A DNA stretch of 64,000 bases from Volvox africanus. Its lineage: Eukaryota > Chlorophyta > Chlorophyceae > Chlamydomonadales > Volvocaceae. This document shows, piece after piece, positions 1-9,120 of the stretch. Below the pieces are notes generated by a model. It did not search any database. It saw only the letters and a list, made by a program, of their open reading frames with translations, and had not been told where the DNA came from. The stretch covers positions 124,001 through 188,000 of the forward strand of contig BSDZ01000091.1 of NCBI GenBank assembly GCA_030268105.1. The letters run 5' to 3'. The translations under genes were made by a program, and so were the position numbers. The stretch's first letter is position 1. The number at the start of each line of letters is the position of its first letter.

Positions 1-2
1 AG

Positions 3-2504
3 GGCTACAATCAGATTCGCATCGCTGCCTCTGATATCCCGAAAACCGCTTTTCGGACGCCCTTCGGTCACTTTGAGTATACGGTCCTATCGTTTGGTTT
101 GACTAATGCCCCTGCGACGTTTCAGGCGGTTATGGACCGAATGTTTAGGCCGTTTATCGACAGGTTCGTTGTTTGCTACCTGGATGACATCTTGGTATAT
201 TCTAAAACGCGCGAGGAGCACTTGGAGCATCTGCGGCTCGTGCTCGACGTTATGAGGCGGGAGCAATTGTTTGCTAAACGCGCCAAATGCTTTTGGGCGC
301 AGCCTCAGGTGGAATATTTGGGCCACATTGTGTCGGCCACCGGTGTGAAGATGGACCCGCGGAAGGTCGCCGTGGTTCGCGATTGGCCCGCGCCTCAGAA
401 CCTCACGGAGCTGCGTAAGTTCCTTGGCTTGACCAATTATTTCCGAAAGTTCATTGAAAAATATTCCATCATTGCGGCCCCGCTTACTAACTTAACTCGC
501 AAAGGCGTTTTCGTTTCGCTCGAGTCATGGACGTCGCAATGCCAGCGGGCATTCGAAGAGCTCAAACGAATCATTGCCAAAGATGTCACCCTTGCATTCC
601 CTGATTACTCGTTGCCATTTCGTGTTGAGGTAGTGTCTGATGCCTCAATATTTGGAAGCGGCGCTGTGTTGTTACAGGAAGGGCGACCGATCGCCTTCAC
701 GAGTAAGAAGTTTTCTGGTGCGGAGATTCGCTACACCACCGGGGAACAGGAGCTTCTGGCCGTGCTGCATGCTTTAAAGGAATGGCGCTGTTACCTCGAG
801 GGACGCCCGTTTACTTTAAAGACTGACCACAAGCCCCTAACGTTTTTGCAAAACGTTCCGACGTTGAACCGCCGTCAAGCTAGGTGGATGGAATATCTAG
901 CTAGGTTCAACTGCACCTGGGAGTATATTTCTGGTAAATTGAATATTGCCGATGCTCTCAGTCGACATCCGTCGCTACACGCTGCAATTTTGGCAGCGCC
1001 CGTCGTGCGGCCGCGTAGCGAGGAGGTACCGATCGCGACGGACCTCGCGCAACGGTTGAAGGTTGCCTACAACGCAGACGCCTGGTTTGCGGACCCGGCT
1101 AATGTAGAAAACCTTCACAAGCAGAATGGCCTTTGGCTACGGACGGAGGGTGCAGCTACGCAAATCGTCGTTCCGAACGACGACGCGCTACGCTACGACA
1201 TCCTTGCGCGGTTCCACGAGGACCCGTTAGCAGGACACCCTGGTAGCAAGCGATTGATCGACTTGGTGCAACGTTCCTTTTGGTGGCCTCGTTTGGCTAA
1301 GGATGCGGCGAACTTCGTCCAGACATGCAGTCTGTGCCAGCGCAATAAGGCTTTGTCCGGTAAGGGCCATGGGTTGTTGCAACCGTTGCCTGTCCCGGAT
1401 GCGCCTTGGGAAAGTGTTTCCATGGACTTCGTAGTCGCGCTGCCCAAAACTGAGGGGGTGTTCGTAATGGTCGATCGTCTGACTAAGATGGTTCACCTAG
1501 CACCATGCACATCATCCTGCACGGCTGAGCAAACCGCACGTCTGTTTTTCGATAATGTGGTTCGGTTACACGGGATTCCCAAAAATGTGATCTCGGACCG
1601 CGGTGGACAGTTCACGTCTAAGTTTTGGGAAGCGCTCTGCAAACTAGTTGGCATGCGCGTCAACCTGAGCACGGCATATCACCCGCAGACTGATGGTCAA
1701 ACCGAACGCACAAACCGCACGTTGGGTGATATGTTGCGCAATTATGCTGGTCGCACACCACTTGTTTGGGATACATATTTGACTGCGGCAGAATTCGCGC
1801 TTAACAACGCTGTTAACCGCTCTACAGGCAAAAGTCCGTTCTTTCTTAACTACGGGTTTCATCCCGCGCTACCCGTGTGGCGTGAGTTGGAAGTGAACGT
1901 GCCTGCTGCTAAACTTTTTGCCAAGTCTTTTATGTCCCGAATCACAGACGCGAAGTCGTGTTTGGACGCGGCGCAGCAACGAACGACAGAATACTACAAC
2001 AAATCCAAGCAGGATGTGACGTTTTTGGAAGGGCAACTCGTGTTGCTAAGCACCAAGAACTTGCGTTCCTTGGCCGACGGATCCCGAAAACTTTTACCCC
2101 GCTGGATTGGTCCGTATCCTGTCATGCGCATGGTTGGGAATGTGGCTGTGGAGCTTGCATTGCCCGCTGATATGACCATTCACCCCACGTTTCACGTATC
2201 ACTTGTTCGTCCGTATCGTGGTACGGAACCCGTCCCTGAGCCTGCTAACGCCCCCGCAGCGATCGAACCAGTTCCCGAGACCTGGATCGCTGGTAAACAG
2301 AAGTTTTACGATGTGGAGCGGGTGTTAGATTATCGCGCGCGTCGTGTGGGCCGACACCGACGTAAGCGAACAGTACACGAGTACTTGGTTAAGTGGACAG
2401 GGTATACCGACGAGCACAACTCATGGGAACCGGCACGCAACTTCTCACAGGACATGAAACCCCTGCTCGAAGAAGCCCGCAAACGTGCCACGCAAGCCCA
2501 ATGA
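3..2504 (+). CDS. pol: Gypsy Pol polyprotein, partial: RT, RNase H, integrase, chromodomain
   Basis: The frame is open from the left edge, so the apparent start at 99 is not a real initiation site. Visible in order: the RT catalytic YLDD box (177-188); thumb; RNase H with the DAS and TDHKP boxes; integrase zinc finger (FHEDPLAGH, then CSLC); integrase core with MDFV, SDRGG and TDGQTE supplying the D, D and E; a GPY-type stretch (RWIGPYPV); and a C-terminal chromodomain ([11 protein letters not shown] to [14 protein letters not shown]). It would copy element RNA into cDNA and insert it, with the chromodomain biasing target choice. Compared with copy 2 it lacks 12 nt in frame at about 1457, four residues just after the first catalytic Asp of integrase, which may impair it. 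No nonsense codon is seen. Confidence 0.96.
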   Translation, partial: GYNQIRIAASDIPKTAFRTPFGHFEYTVLSFGLTNAPATFQAVMDRMFRPFIDRFVVCYLDDILVYSKTREEHLEHLRLVLDVMRREQLFAKRAKCFWAQPQVEYLGHIVSATGVKMDPRKVAVVRDWPAPQNLTELRKFLGLTNYFRKFIEKYSIIAAPLTNLTRKGVFVSLESWTSQCQRAFEELKRIIAKDVTLAFPDYSLPFRVEVVSDASIFGSGAVLLQEGRPIAFTSKKFSGAEIRYTTGEQELLAVLHALKEWRCYLEGRPFTLKTDHKPLTFLQNVPTLNRRQARWMEYLARFNCTWEYISGKLNIADALSRHPSLHAAILAAPVVRPRSEEVPIATDLAQRLKVAYNADAWFADPANVENLHKQNGLWLRTEGAATQIVVPNDDALRYDILARFHEDPLAGHPGSKRLIDLVQRSFWWPRLAKDAANFVQTCSLCQRNKALSGKGHGLLQPLPVPDAPWESVSMDFVVALPKTEGVFVMVDRLTKMVHLAPCTSSCTAEQTARLFFDNVVRLHGIPKNVISDRGGQFTSKFWEALCKLVGMRVNLSTAYHPQTDGQTERTNRTLGDMLRNYAGRTPLVWDTYLTAAEFALNNAVNRSTGKSPFFLNYGFHPALPVWRELEVNVPAAKLFAKSFMSRITDAKSCLDAAQQRTTEYYNKSKQDVTFLEGQLVLLSTKNLRSLADGSRKLLPRWIGPYPVMRMVGNVAVELALPADMTIHPTFHVSLVRPYRGTEPVPEPANAPAAIEPVPETWIAGKQKFYDVERVLDYRARRVGRHRRKRTVHEYLVKWTGYTDEHNSWEPARNFSQDMKPLLEEARKRATQAQ

Positions 2505-2563
2505 CCCCTGCAGTTGATGCTGTATGATGCAGCGAGGACGCTGCATACGGGAGGGGGGATAAT

Positions 2564-3383
2564 TGTTGTGCTACGGTTCATTTCCCGCCGACGCGTAGGT
2601 CGACGCGATCCTACGAGGCGAAGTGCTTTTGTGATGAACGCATTGCATATGAATGAATCTGCATGATATAAATGTATTCGTGTACATTTATATATGCATT
2701 TGGCATGTTGTCATTATCCATCGCGACATCGCATCATGGCAAATCCGCCTAGCATGCATGAAAGCCCGAATCATTGAAGTGCGCATTATGCTCGTGCTAC
2801 GAAACGATAAGTAATATTATCTGATATAATATTACTTCATTAAAGCACACGTTGAGAGCGCCGCACTCGTCGCGATGCATGCAACCGGATATCGTTATCC
2901 GGACCCTTGCATCATGCGAATGCCAGAAAGGCTTACACGTTGTTATGCGTAGACATCGCCTAGACGCAGTAGGGTTGTCACATCTAGGATCGGCCTCCTG
3001 ATGTGAATCGTACGGCATTGCGATGCTGCGAGTATAACAGATGCGAGGACGGCTAAGCAAGATAAGACATTCGATACCGGAGAACACTTGTGTGTTCCAC
3101 ATTACTATTACTATACGATATTCTACTTAGCCCGAGCTAAAGCCTGAACTTCGCTAATCACCGCCGCGTGATGATTGCTTGCTTCCGGCGCTGACGGCGA
3201 TTTCGTCCATTGCATCATTCCGATCTGTAAGACCGTAAGTTATATCTCTCTTCGTCTTGAAGTCTTCCGCTGTCTCTGTTTGCTCTTGCTTGCCTTGCTG
3301 TACTTGCAAGTGCTCGCGCATCGGTATCGATAGTCTCCAGACGCGCAGATACTCATGAGCAAACGCGAACGAGAGGTACAACA
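2564..3383 (+). repeat. 3' LTR of gypsy copy 1
   Basis: It starts TGTTGTGC directly after the polypurine tract and ends TACAACA, matching both LTRs of copy 2. It is 820 bp long. It keeps a near-perfect palindrome (2809-2837) that the 5' LTR of copy 2 has lost. A TATA-like GATATAAATG lies near 2667, a plausible LTR promoter element. Confidence 0.93.
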
Positions 3384-3482
3384 CACCACTGCCACCGCCT
3401 ACGCCACAAGCACGACCATCATCGCCGACATTGGGAAGGACGGAGAAAGGGAGCGCAAGCGGGAGGGAGGTTGGGCGGTAAG
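3384..3482. repeat. GC-rich module: CCACCGCC-type half plus GGGAGG-type half
   Basis: A short run of CCACCGCC-like triplets leads into a purine-rich GGGAGGGAGG tract. The same module recurs at 6160-6332 and in tandem at 20457-21260, and in inverted orientation at 28734-28799 and 29084-29640. It contains no supportable gene. Its C-rich half is the complement of the unit that fills 29637-64000. Confidence 0.8.
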
Positions 3483-3616
3483 TATTTTGAAAAGGTTGGG
3501 TCATAGACACGACGCGGATGTCTTGATACAATGTTACAATAAAGGACGTCATGGACTCGCAGGGACCAAATAGGACACCTCTCATAGCATTGAGCAAACC
3601 TACAGTTGCAAACCTA
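3483..3616 (-). repeat. Copia-type LTR fragment, duplicate of 6337-6468
   Basis: It is nearly identical to 6337-6468 (shared blocks GTCATAGACACGACGCGG and AATGTTACAATAAAGG). Part of the same motif appears beside a copia primer-binding site at about 20034-20085, so I read it as an LTR end on the minus strand. Open frames crossing it are not supported as genes. Confidence 0.65.
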
Positions 3617-3672
3617 GGGAATGTGAGCAACACTCATATATTTAAGAATGTCAGAGCAAGTAATACGGCCCA
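3617..3672 (+). repeat. Truncated TRIM LTR fragment
   Basis: The bases from GGAATGTGAGCAACACTCAT to TAATACGGCCCA match the two 85-86-bp LTRs of the TRIM at 6636-6950. The first bases and last third are missing, and the fragment abuts copia-C directly at 3673. Confidence 0.75.
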
Positions 3673-4794
3673 TAATTTGTCGTATTGGGATCCCACGAAT
3701 TCTCTGGTTGATTGGAACGTCCCTCTCCACTTTCCTGTCGACTTGTTGAGCTGGATAACGCTGTGGCGTTGACAGTGTTGTGGCTCCTGTTGCCCTGGCG
3801 GTTGTAGTTGCCATCTTGTCTGTTGCGTCTTATTTGGCCTGGAGGTTGTGGCATGCGTGGTGCGCGGCATTGTCGCGCGGTATGTCCATAATTTTCGCAT
3901 AGTTGGCATTGCACTGTCCCGCCGTAGCCATAACCTGATCTGTGTTCATGTTGGCTTACTCCGTTGCGGCCATCTCTTCCATAACTCCATGCATCGCCTT
4001 GATTGATGATTGGCATATTCCTGTATCCTCGATCAAACGTGTTGCCGCGATGGTTCCATCCGTCGTGGCTGTTGTTGGCAGCGCTCCTCGACTTGTGCCG
4101 GCAAATGCGACCGACTTGTGCCGGCAAATGCGACCGAATTACCTCCGTAGTCGCGTTCAATTGTGTCATGGTGATTGCGGCTAGTCTCGCTGTGATATTG
4201 TCCGGTGCTGCAATTGTCTCTTTGGCTTGTTGCACTGAAAGCAACGGAATCACCCTCTGCATCGACTCATTTCTCAAAAGCCAATAGTTGAGCGCCCACG
4301 GTATCCAAATTGTATTGGCCATTGACTGTCAGCGTGGTAACAATGACCGAGAATTTCTTCGGGAGTCCCACCAGTAGATTGTAGGTAACTTCCCGTTCGG
4401 TAACGGGGTGTCCCACTTCCACCAAGTCCGTATATAGATTGCGGACGCGAGCCACATATAAGATAAGGGCTTCATTTTGTGCCATTTTAAGGGCTGACAG
4501 TTCAGCAACAAGCTGAGATTTTCTTGCGTCGCTGCTTGCCGCAAAAACAGCCGCGAGCCTCTCCCATGCTCCCTTGGCGTTGGGCGCTGCTCTGATAATT
4601 GCCAAGTGATGATCTTGGACATTTTTGACAAGGATATTTCTGACCTTGTTTGACGCGGCGATGTCCTCGTCGGTCATTGGTTCGTCTCTCAGCCATCTAT
4701 CCAGGTTGTTCTCTTGTATCATAGATTGGAATCTGAATGACCACGTAGCATAATTGCTCAGACCTAATGGGTCTGATAACCTATCCTTTCCCAT
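3673..4794 (-). pseudogene. gag: Copia-C Gag, frameshifted and 3' truncated
   Basis: The ATG at 4794 opens a UBN2-type copia Gag (starts MGKDRLSDPLGLSNYATWSF, includes LVGLPKKF). This frame stops after AFEK at about 4267. The continuation (NYWLLRNESMQRV onward) is open in another frame and carries a canonical zinc knuckle, CQLCENYGHTARQC (CX2CX4HX4C). One missing base, or a -1 slip at GAGAAATGAG, would connect the halves. Copia-A has exactly the same break. The C-terminus (Ser, Asn and Arg rich) is cut at about 3672, before any protease motif. Confidence 0.87.
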
Positions 4795-4943
4795 TGTTGC
4801 GCGTTACAGTTCCCGATGTAGGCAGGCGATTATGGTCGTTGTTGACCAGAGGCGGCGGTCGCTGTGCTCCGTATTTTGTGGACCAGTATTCGCGTCACGA
4901 GTGATTCCTCAATTCTCGCACCACGAGCAGTCGCTGATTCGGG
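3673..4943 (-). mobile_element. Copia-C: Ty1/copia fragment (leader and gag only)
   Basis: It is nearly identical to the leader and gag of copia-A (17240-18347) but on its own, without LTRs, protease or pol. Homology stops at about 4943 in the leader and at 3672, where a TRIM LTR fragment begins. It extends further into the gag C-terminus than copia-A does, so it records family sequence that copia-A has deleted. Confidence 0.88.
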
Positions 4944-6150
4944 CAATTGATTTAATTGCATTTCAGTACCTTATTGCGCTTTCTTCTGTTTAAACGAAAT
5001 TAAAGCACCCTACATAATAGCACCCTCCAACTGAAATATTTAAATTCCCGTCAGAGCAGCATTCATAATGCTTCCGGCTGTGAAAGGCATAACTGCTTGT
5101 GCATTTGCTTTTATGCTTAAATCTTTATGAACATTTCGCCTGTGCCTTTCTTATGATATTGCCTTGCAGTTGCTGAACTTATTCTGGGCGCCATTATGTG
5201 TTTTACCGAAGTTTAATCACCCACATTTTTTCTTTGTAGCTAAATACTTTTATTCCCGTCATCATTTTGGTTCCGGCTGAGAGATGCATAACTGCATGTT
5301 GAAATTGCTTAAGCAATTTACCCTTTTGGCTCTTGAACGCTTAAAGCTTATTTTTGAACATTTTGCCATTATTTTGTGCTTTCCTTATAGCATGGCATAG
5401 CTGTTGCTGAACTGAATGTGGGCGCTTTCTTGACTATAAACGAGAACTTGAAACACCCCACGCTGGTGCTTCTCATTCAGACAGCAATCATTATGGTTCC
5501 GGCTATCAAATGTATAACTGCTGGTGCATTTGCTATCACTTAAATCCTGTATGTTTCTGAACAATTTGCCACTATTGAACGTTTTTTACTTATTGCATTG
5601 CATTGTAGTACCATATATCCACATAGATATATATTCTTATATCAAAACGAAAGTGAATTAACAAATTGTTGCTCTCCAGCTAAAAGATAAAAATGTATTA
5701 CTGCTTGTGCATTTCTTCAAGCTTCATTCCTTCATGAAAAATTTGTTTAAAATTTTATTTCATGAAAGAATAAGGAATGGATTTCTTATTGCATTGCATT
5801 GCAGGTGCAAAACTAAATGTGAGCGCTTTTTGTGTTTAAATGAACTTGAATCACCCCACAAAATTTCACTTCAGCTGAAAATTTATATTCCCGTCAGAAC
5901 AGCAGCAATCATCATTCGTGTGCGAACAACTGCTTGAAATGGTTAACTGCTTGTTTGTTTGCTTTATTGAATTATTTGCATCTTTTTCATGTGCTTTTCT
6001 TAGTGCATTGCATTGCAGTCAATGTGTGCGCGTTTTGTGTTAAAATGAATGACCTCACATTGTTGCTCTCCAGCTGAATATTTTCCCGTCAGAACAGCAA
6101 TCATCATGGTTCCGGCTGTGAAATGCATAACTGCATATCCAAGCTCAATG
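4944..6150. repeat. Decayed tandem repeat, about 205-bp unit, about six copies
   Basis: A/T-rich sequence with no supportable gene. Landmarks recur in the same order: GCATTGCATTGCAG, GAATGTGGGCGC, TTCCCGTCAG, TTCCGGCTGTGAAATGCATA and CTGCTTGTGCATTTGCTT. The TTCCGGCT landmark falls at 5072, 5271, 5497 and 6110, with eroded equivalents near 5700 and 5910, giving unit lengths of roughly 200-225 bp. Confidence 0.75.
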
Positions 6151-6159
6151 CCGTTTTGT

Positions 6160-6332
6160 TAATGACGCCACCAGCACAACCATCCATCATTGCCGCCACC
6201 GGGAGAGGGAGGGAGGTTGGTTGGGGAGCACCGCCACCACCACTGCCACCGCCTACGCCACAAGCACGACCATCATCGCCGACATTGGGAAGGACGGAGA
6301 AAGGGAGCGCAAGCGGGAGGGAGGTTGGGCGG
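6160..6332. repeat. GC-rich module, two adjoining copies
   Basis: A CCACC-rich stretch followed by GGGAGAGGGAGGGAGG, then a second CCACCGCC stretch followed by AAGCGGGAGGGAGG. The second copy is essentially the same sequence as 3384-3482, and both lead into the same LTR fragment, so the whole block has been duplicated. Confidence 0.8.
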
Positions 6333-6336
6333 TAAG

Positions 6337-6468
6337 TATTTTGAATAGGTTGGGTCATAGACACGACGCGGATGTCTTGATACAATGTTACAATAAAGGA
6401 CGTCATGGACTCGCAGGGACCAAATAGGACACCTCTCATAGCATTGAGCAAACCTAGGGTTGAATACA
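6337..6468 (-). repeat. Probable 3' LTR of copia-B (short, about 131 bp)
   Basis: On the minus strand a G-rich tract (CAAGGGGG, about 6470-6477) runs into TGTATTCAACCC at 6468, as expected for a polypurine tract and LTR start. The segment ends near CCTATTCAAAA, like the LTR end next to the primer site at 20033. Assignment to copia-B rests on order and orientation. The two proposed LTRs match only over the last 60 or so bases, so this is tentative. Confidence 0.5.
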
Positions 6469-6635
6469 CCCCCTTGAGGACTAAACTCCAGTCTTCCAAC
6501 CTCAGATAAACATGTGTCACCATATGTAAAATCATAAGAAGGGTACCTCCTAGATTACTCAACAATCTTGTACCAAGGCACATCACTACATCCCGTTCAT
6601 TAAGTACTTCCTGTATCTCCCGTACCATTTACTGC
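6469..6635 (-). other. Non-coding remainder of copia-B, 3' side
   Basis: Minus-strand continuation between the TRIM and the presumed 3' LTR. The apparent 174-residue open frame here runs through the LTR and the GC-rich module and has no recognisable domain, so I do not call it a gene. Confidence 0.45.
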
Positions 6636-6721
6636 TGTTGGAATGTGAGCAACACTTATATACGAAAGAATGTCTGAGTAATACGGCCCACGAGGGGCCG
6701 GGCGCTTTGCTGACTTCAACA
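6636..6721 (+). repeat. 5' LTR of the TRIM
   Basis: 86 bp with TGTTG...CAACA ends. It differs from the partner LTR by several substitutions in the middle, so the insertion is not brand new. Confidence 0.88.
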
Positions 6722-6865
6722 GGCTAAGAGCCCCGAGCGCACGTGCGTGGCTGGCCGAGAGGTCGCCGGTTCGGATCCCGCTGGCTGTTGACCAGGACAG
6801 GGAGGCCGGTACGAGTCAGCTATCGGTAGACCGTGAAGGTCGACGGAGTGTCGCTCACGGGGGGG

Positions 6866-6950
6866 TGTTGGAATGTGAGCAACACTCATATACGGAAGAA
6901 TGTCAGAGCAAGTAATACGGCCCTTGAGGGGCACTTTGCTGACTTCAACA
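6866..6950 (+). repeat. 3' LTR of the TRIM
   Basis: 85 bp, directly preceded by the purine tract at 6859-6865. Confidence 0.88.
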
Positions 6951-7233
6951 TCTGCCTCCCTTGCGGCTCCTTCCCGTACTAGTACCTCCAGTACCTCTCA
7001 TACACGGTGGTCTCTGGTGCTATCGGTTCACAGGTATCTCTGCCCTTACTATTCCTGTGTCAACATGCGCTCAGCATGGAGTGATACTCATGTTTAATAG
7101 CTGGAGGCAGATTGTGCTTAATGTGCCAGTCTACCGTACCCATCTGATGGCAATATCTATTGGTCTCTCCCAATATCCTGTAGCATGGTGTTTCGTCCCG
7201 TCCATCTCCTCCACCCCCTCGGCATGAACATCA

Positions 7234-7812
7234 TCATCCTCCATAAATTGACGTCATCTGACTGTGACACATGTCATGGTGCCCTGCAGCATTATAGTCG
7301 TGATATCCATCTTTACTCCACGAAGTTCCCGTTTGCATCCTCGTGGTGGTCTTCTTTGATGTTGTCATCCTTGACGGCTCCATCTTCATCGTACGGATGC
7401 TTGATGTGCTCGCCATCATCAGCACCATCATCATCAGCACCAGTATCACCCAATCTCGCTCGGGTCCACTCCCTGACGGATCCGCTCTGTTGCTTGACCC
7501 AGCTCGTCCATCTTCTTGCTTGTGGGTGTTATGATCTACGAATCCGTTGGTTTGTGCCGTATGTTCTTCAGCCTTTGCACGAATAGGTGGATACTGCTTT
7601 GGCTGTTTCTTGTTCCTTAGGCATCGCCAGCCTCCTGCCAATCCGTCATACTTGACATGGTTTGTGCCTACACCACACCGCTTCTCATCGCCCGGTACAC
7701 TCTTGTACTCCTTGTGATCCTCTGGGATATTAGCATGCCGTACATCCTTCGGAGTCTTCTTCGGCCTAACTCCACCCATACCTCCTCTGATCCGCTCTAC
7801 CAATCCATCCAT
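7234..7812 (-). pseudogene. Unresolved copia-B remnant with acidic linker
   Basis: In one minus frame (about 7455-7330) an Asp/Gly/Glu-rich peptide ending DANGNFVE is read, like the acidic spacer between integrase and RT in copia elements. Before it a basic, Pro/Lys-rich segment is open but not recognisable. Low-complexity GAT/CAT triplets explain part of the open frame. Not a stand-alone gene. Confidence 0.4.
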
Positions 7813-7896
7813 ATTCGTAACTCAGCAGACGTGGATGCCTTACTCGACTTCACATCGATCCCCTTTATTCCATCCTCAATCAACTCTCCAATAATC

Positions 7897-8528
7897 CTAC
7901 TTCGACCTGTTCCATTCCTCCTTCGTTTGTTGTGTGTGGCCTGTTTGAGCCACACCCATAAACCCTCTTCTCATGTAATCTTGCGAGGCAATTTCGCATC
8001 CCTGCTTGCACATGCCGTCCTCTTGGTGCTCTGATGGCTTGCATGGTTCATGCCTGTTTCTGGGCACCACATTTGTCCTGTTTGTGTCGGGCGATAGCAG
8101 TACTCGGGTCTTGGGGCCAATGCCCGATACCACCCCCTGCCGGACTGCCTTCTGTGAACCGCATTGCCTAGTTTGTCCAACATTTTGATGCCATAATGAC
8201 TTTGCTTCATCCACTGGCCTGGCGTGAGCCATGCCGACAAATCCGCACTCTTGATGGCGGATACCACGTCGCATTCCAACTTGAACAAACTGACCTTCGG
8301 GCACCCCGACAGCACCACTCTATCGCATATGTGCACGTACACAGATTTGTCCTCAAACCTAATTTTTCCTCCTTTTTCGCGCAATGATGCAACAGATATC
8401 ATCTTTACATAGCTGCTCGGTACCACGTAGACATTGTTGATCGTGACTGTGGCGTTTGGACAGCAAGACGGTGCCAATTTTAACGTGCCAATGGCCGTGG
8501 GTCGCATGACTCCTCCGTTCATGCTCAT
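7897..8528 (-). pseudogene. Copia-B protease tail and GAG-pre-integrase region, decayed
   Basis: The peptide beginning MSMNGGVMRPTAIGTLKL, with INNVYVVPSSYVKMISVASL and LFKLECDV, aligns by eye with the same region of copia-A (17183-16900: MSMGGETIQPITVGTL, INNVYVVPHSCVKVLSVSS, LYRLECDV). Similarity fades after about 8230, and frames change, so the product is not functional. The catalytic DSGA of this protease lies on the other side of copia-A at 18846-18860. Confidence 0.8.
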
Positions 8529-8533
8529 AATGT

Positions 8534-8815
8534 TCTTACGAAGATAGGAGCAACCGATGCGAAACGTGGATAGATTACAATGTATTGACGCAGGAACCGT
8601 GTATATTTGGCATAAATAATTATAGTATCAACGTTAGTAACGCGCAAGACTAACTAGAACAGAGTGCGCATAAACAATATACTCGCGATAATAACTGTAC
8701 GGCACTCATCACGATATCTAACTTACATCGCAGTTACTCGCACCTAAGTAAGAGCTATTACACAACCGTTACCAAACTGTATTATGATGACGTGAAATCC
8801 CGCATAATCGCAACA
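8534..8815 (-). repeat. 3' LTR of copia-A
   Basis: On the minus strand it runs TGTTGCGATTATGCGGG to CTTCGTAAGA, so it ends AAGA instead of the usual CA. It abuts the purine tract CGAGGGGGTG. A second similar tract (minus strand of about 8863-8873) lies 50 bp further inside. Confidence 0.94.
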
Positions 8816-9120
8816 CACCCCCTCGGGATGCACGTCATGGTCAAATAGGGCACTTCAATATCACACCCCCTCAAAGTTAGTAGCGTCAAGTTGCTAAGTA
8901 TCACTAAAATAAACCTCTACGATAAGGCAATTGAGACGATGCTGGACTGGTGCTGTTAGGTGCCACAATAAGAATGAGTAATCCTTCGCTTATGAAAGTT
9001 CTTGTCAAATGAGATAATAACCTCACTATCGAATACAGATTAACTACAGCCAGCCACCCGGACTCACGCCTTATTGGCCTATATGAGCTGGTCTCTACCA
9101 ACAAATCGATGACTTCCTCG
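8816..9120 (-). other. Copia-A 3' untranslated region and polypurine tract
   Basis: 305 bp between the RNase H stop and the 3' LTR. The only features seen are the two CACCCCCTC blocks on the plus strand (8816-8824 and about 8863-8871), that is GAGGGGGTG on the element strand; the first is the likely plus-strand primer. Confidence 0.75.

Larger units (their letters stand above)
1..3383 (+). mobile_element. Ty3/gypsy chromodomain retrotransposon, copy 1 (5' end outside window)
   Basis: The sequence matches the complete element at 21291-28728 from inside its reverse transcriptase to the end of its 3' LTR, with few substitutions, so it is a second member of the same family. Order: RT (rest), RNase H, integrase, chromodomain, polypurine tract (about 2549-2563), 3' LTR (2564-3383). 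The 5' half, including gag and the 5' LTR, lies beyond the left edge, so its target duplication cannot be checked. The expected downstream copy would be the five bases after 3383 (cacca). Confidence 0.96.
6636..6950 (+). mobile_element. TRIM: terminal-repeat retrotransposon in miniature, 315 bp
   Basis: Two LTRs, 6636-6721 (86 bp) and 6866-6950 (85 bp), both run TGTTGGAATGTGAGC to GACTTCAACA, with TGTTG/CAACA ends. The 144-bp internal part starts with a primer-binding-like GGCTAAGAGCCCCG and ends with the purine tract ACGGGGGGG. Flanks ACTGC (6631-6635) and TCTGC (6951-6955) differ at one base, consistent with a 5-bp target duplication. There is no coding capacity, so it depends on proteins of an autonomous copia. 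It sits inside the remains of copia-B. Confidence 0.88.
6951..8533 (-). mobile_element. Copia-B, downstream part (decayed)
   Basis: Left-hand piece of the copia element split by copia-A. It begins at 8533 in the same protease reading frame that breaks off at 18774, with aatgt duplicated at both junctions. Protease tail and pre-integrase sequence can be read near 8528-7900. Further left an acidic linker (about 7455-7330) can be read, but no integrase core, RT or RNase H, so most of pol is deleted or decayed. Confidence 0.8.

Noticed and set aside
3154..3633. 159-residue minus ORF over the gypsy LTR end
   Set aside because: It crosses LTR, module and a copia LTR fragment; shadow of repeats.
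6104..6628. 174-residue minus ORF
   Set aside because: Same pattern: runs from copia-B remnant through LTR into the GC-rich module, with no domain.
6735..6790. tRNA gene in the TRIM
   Set aside because: A- and B-box-like motifs are only about ten bases apart, with no room for an anticodon arm and no acceptor stem.
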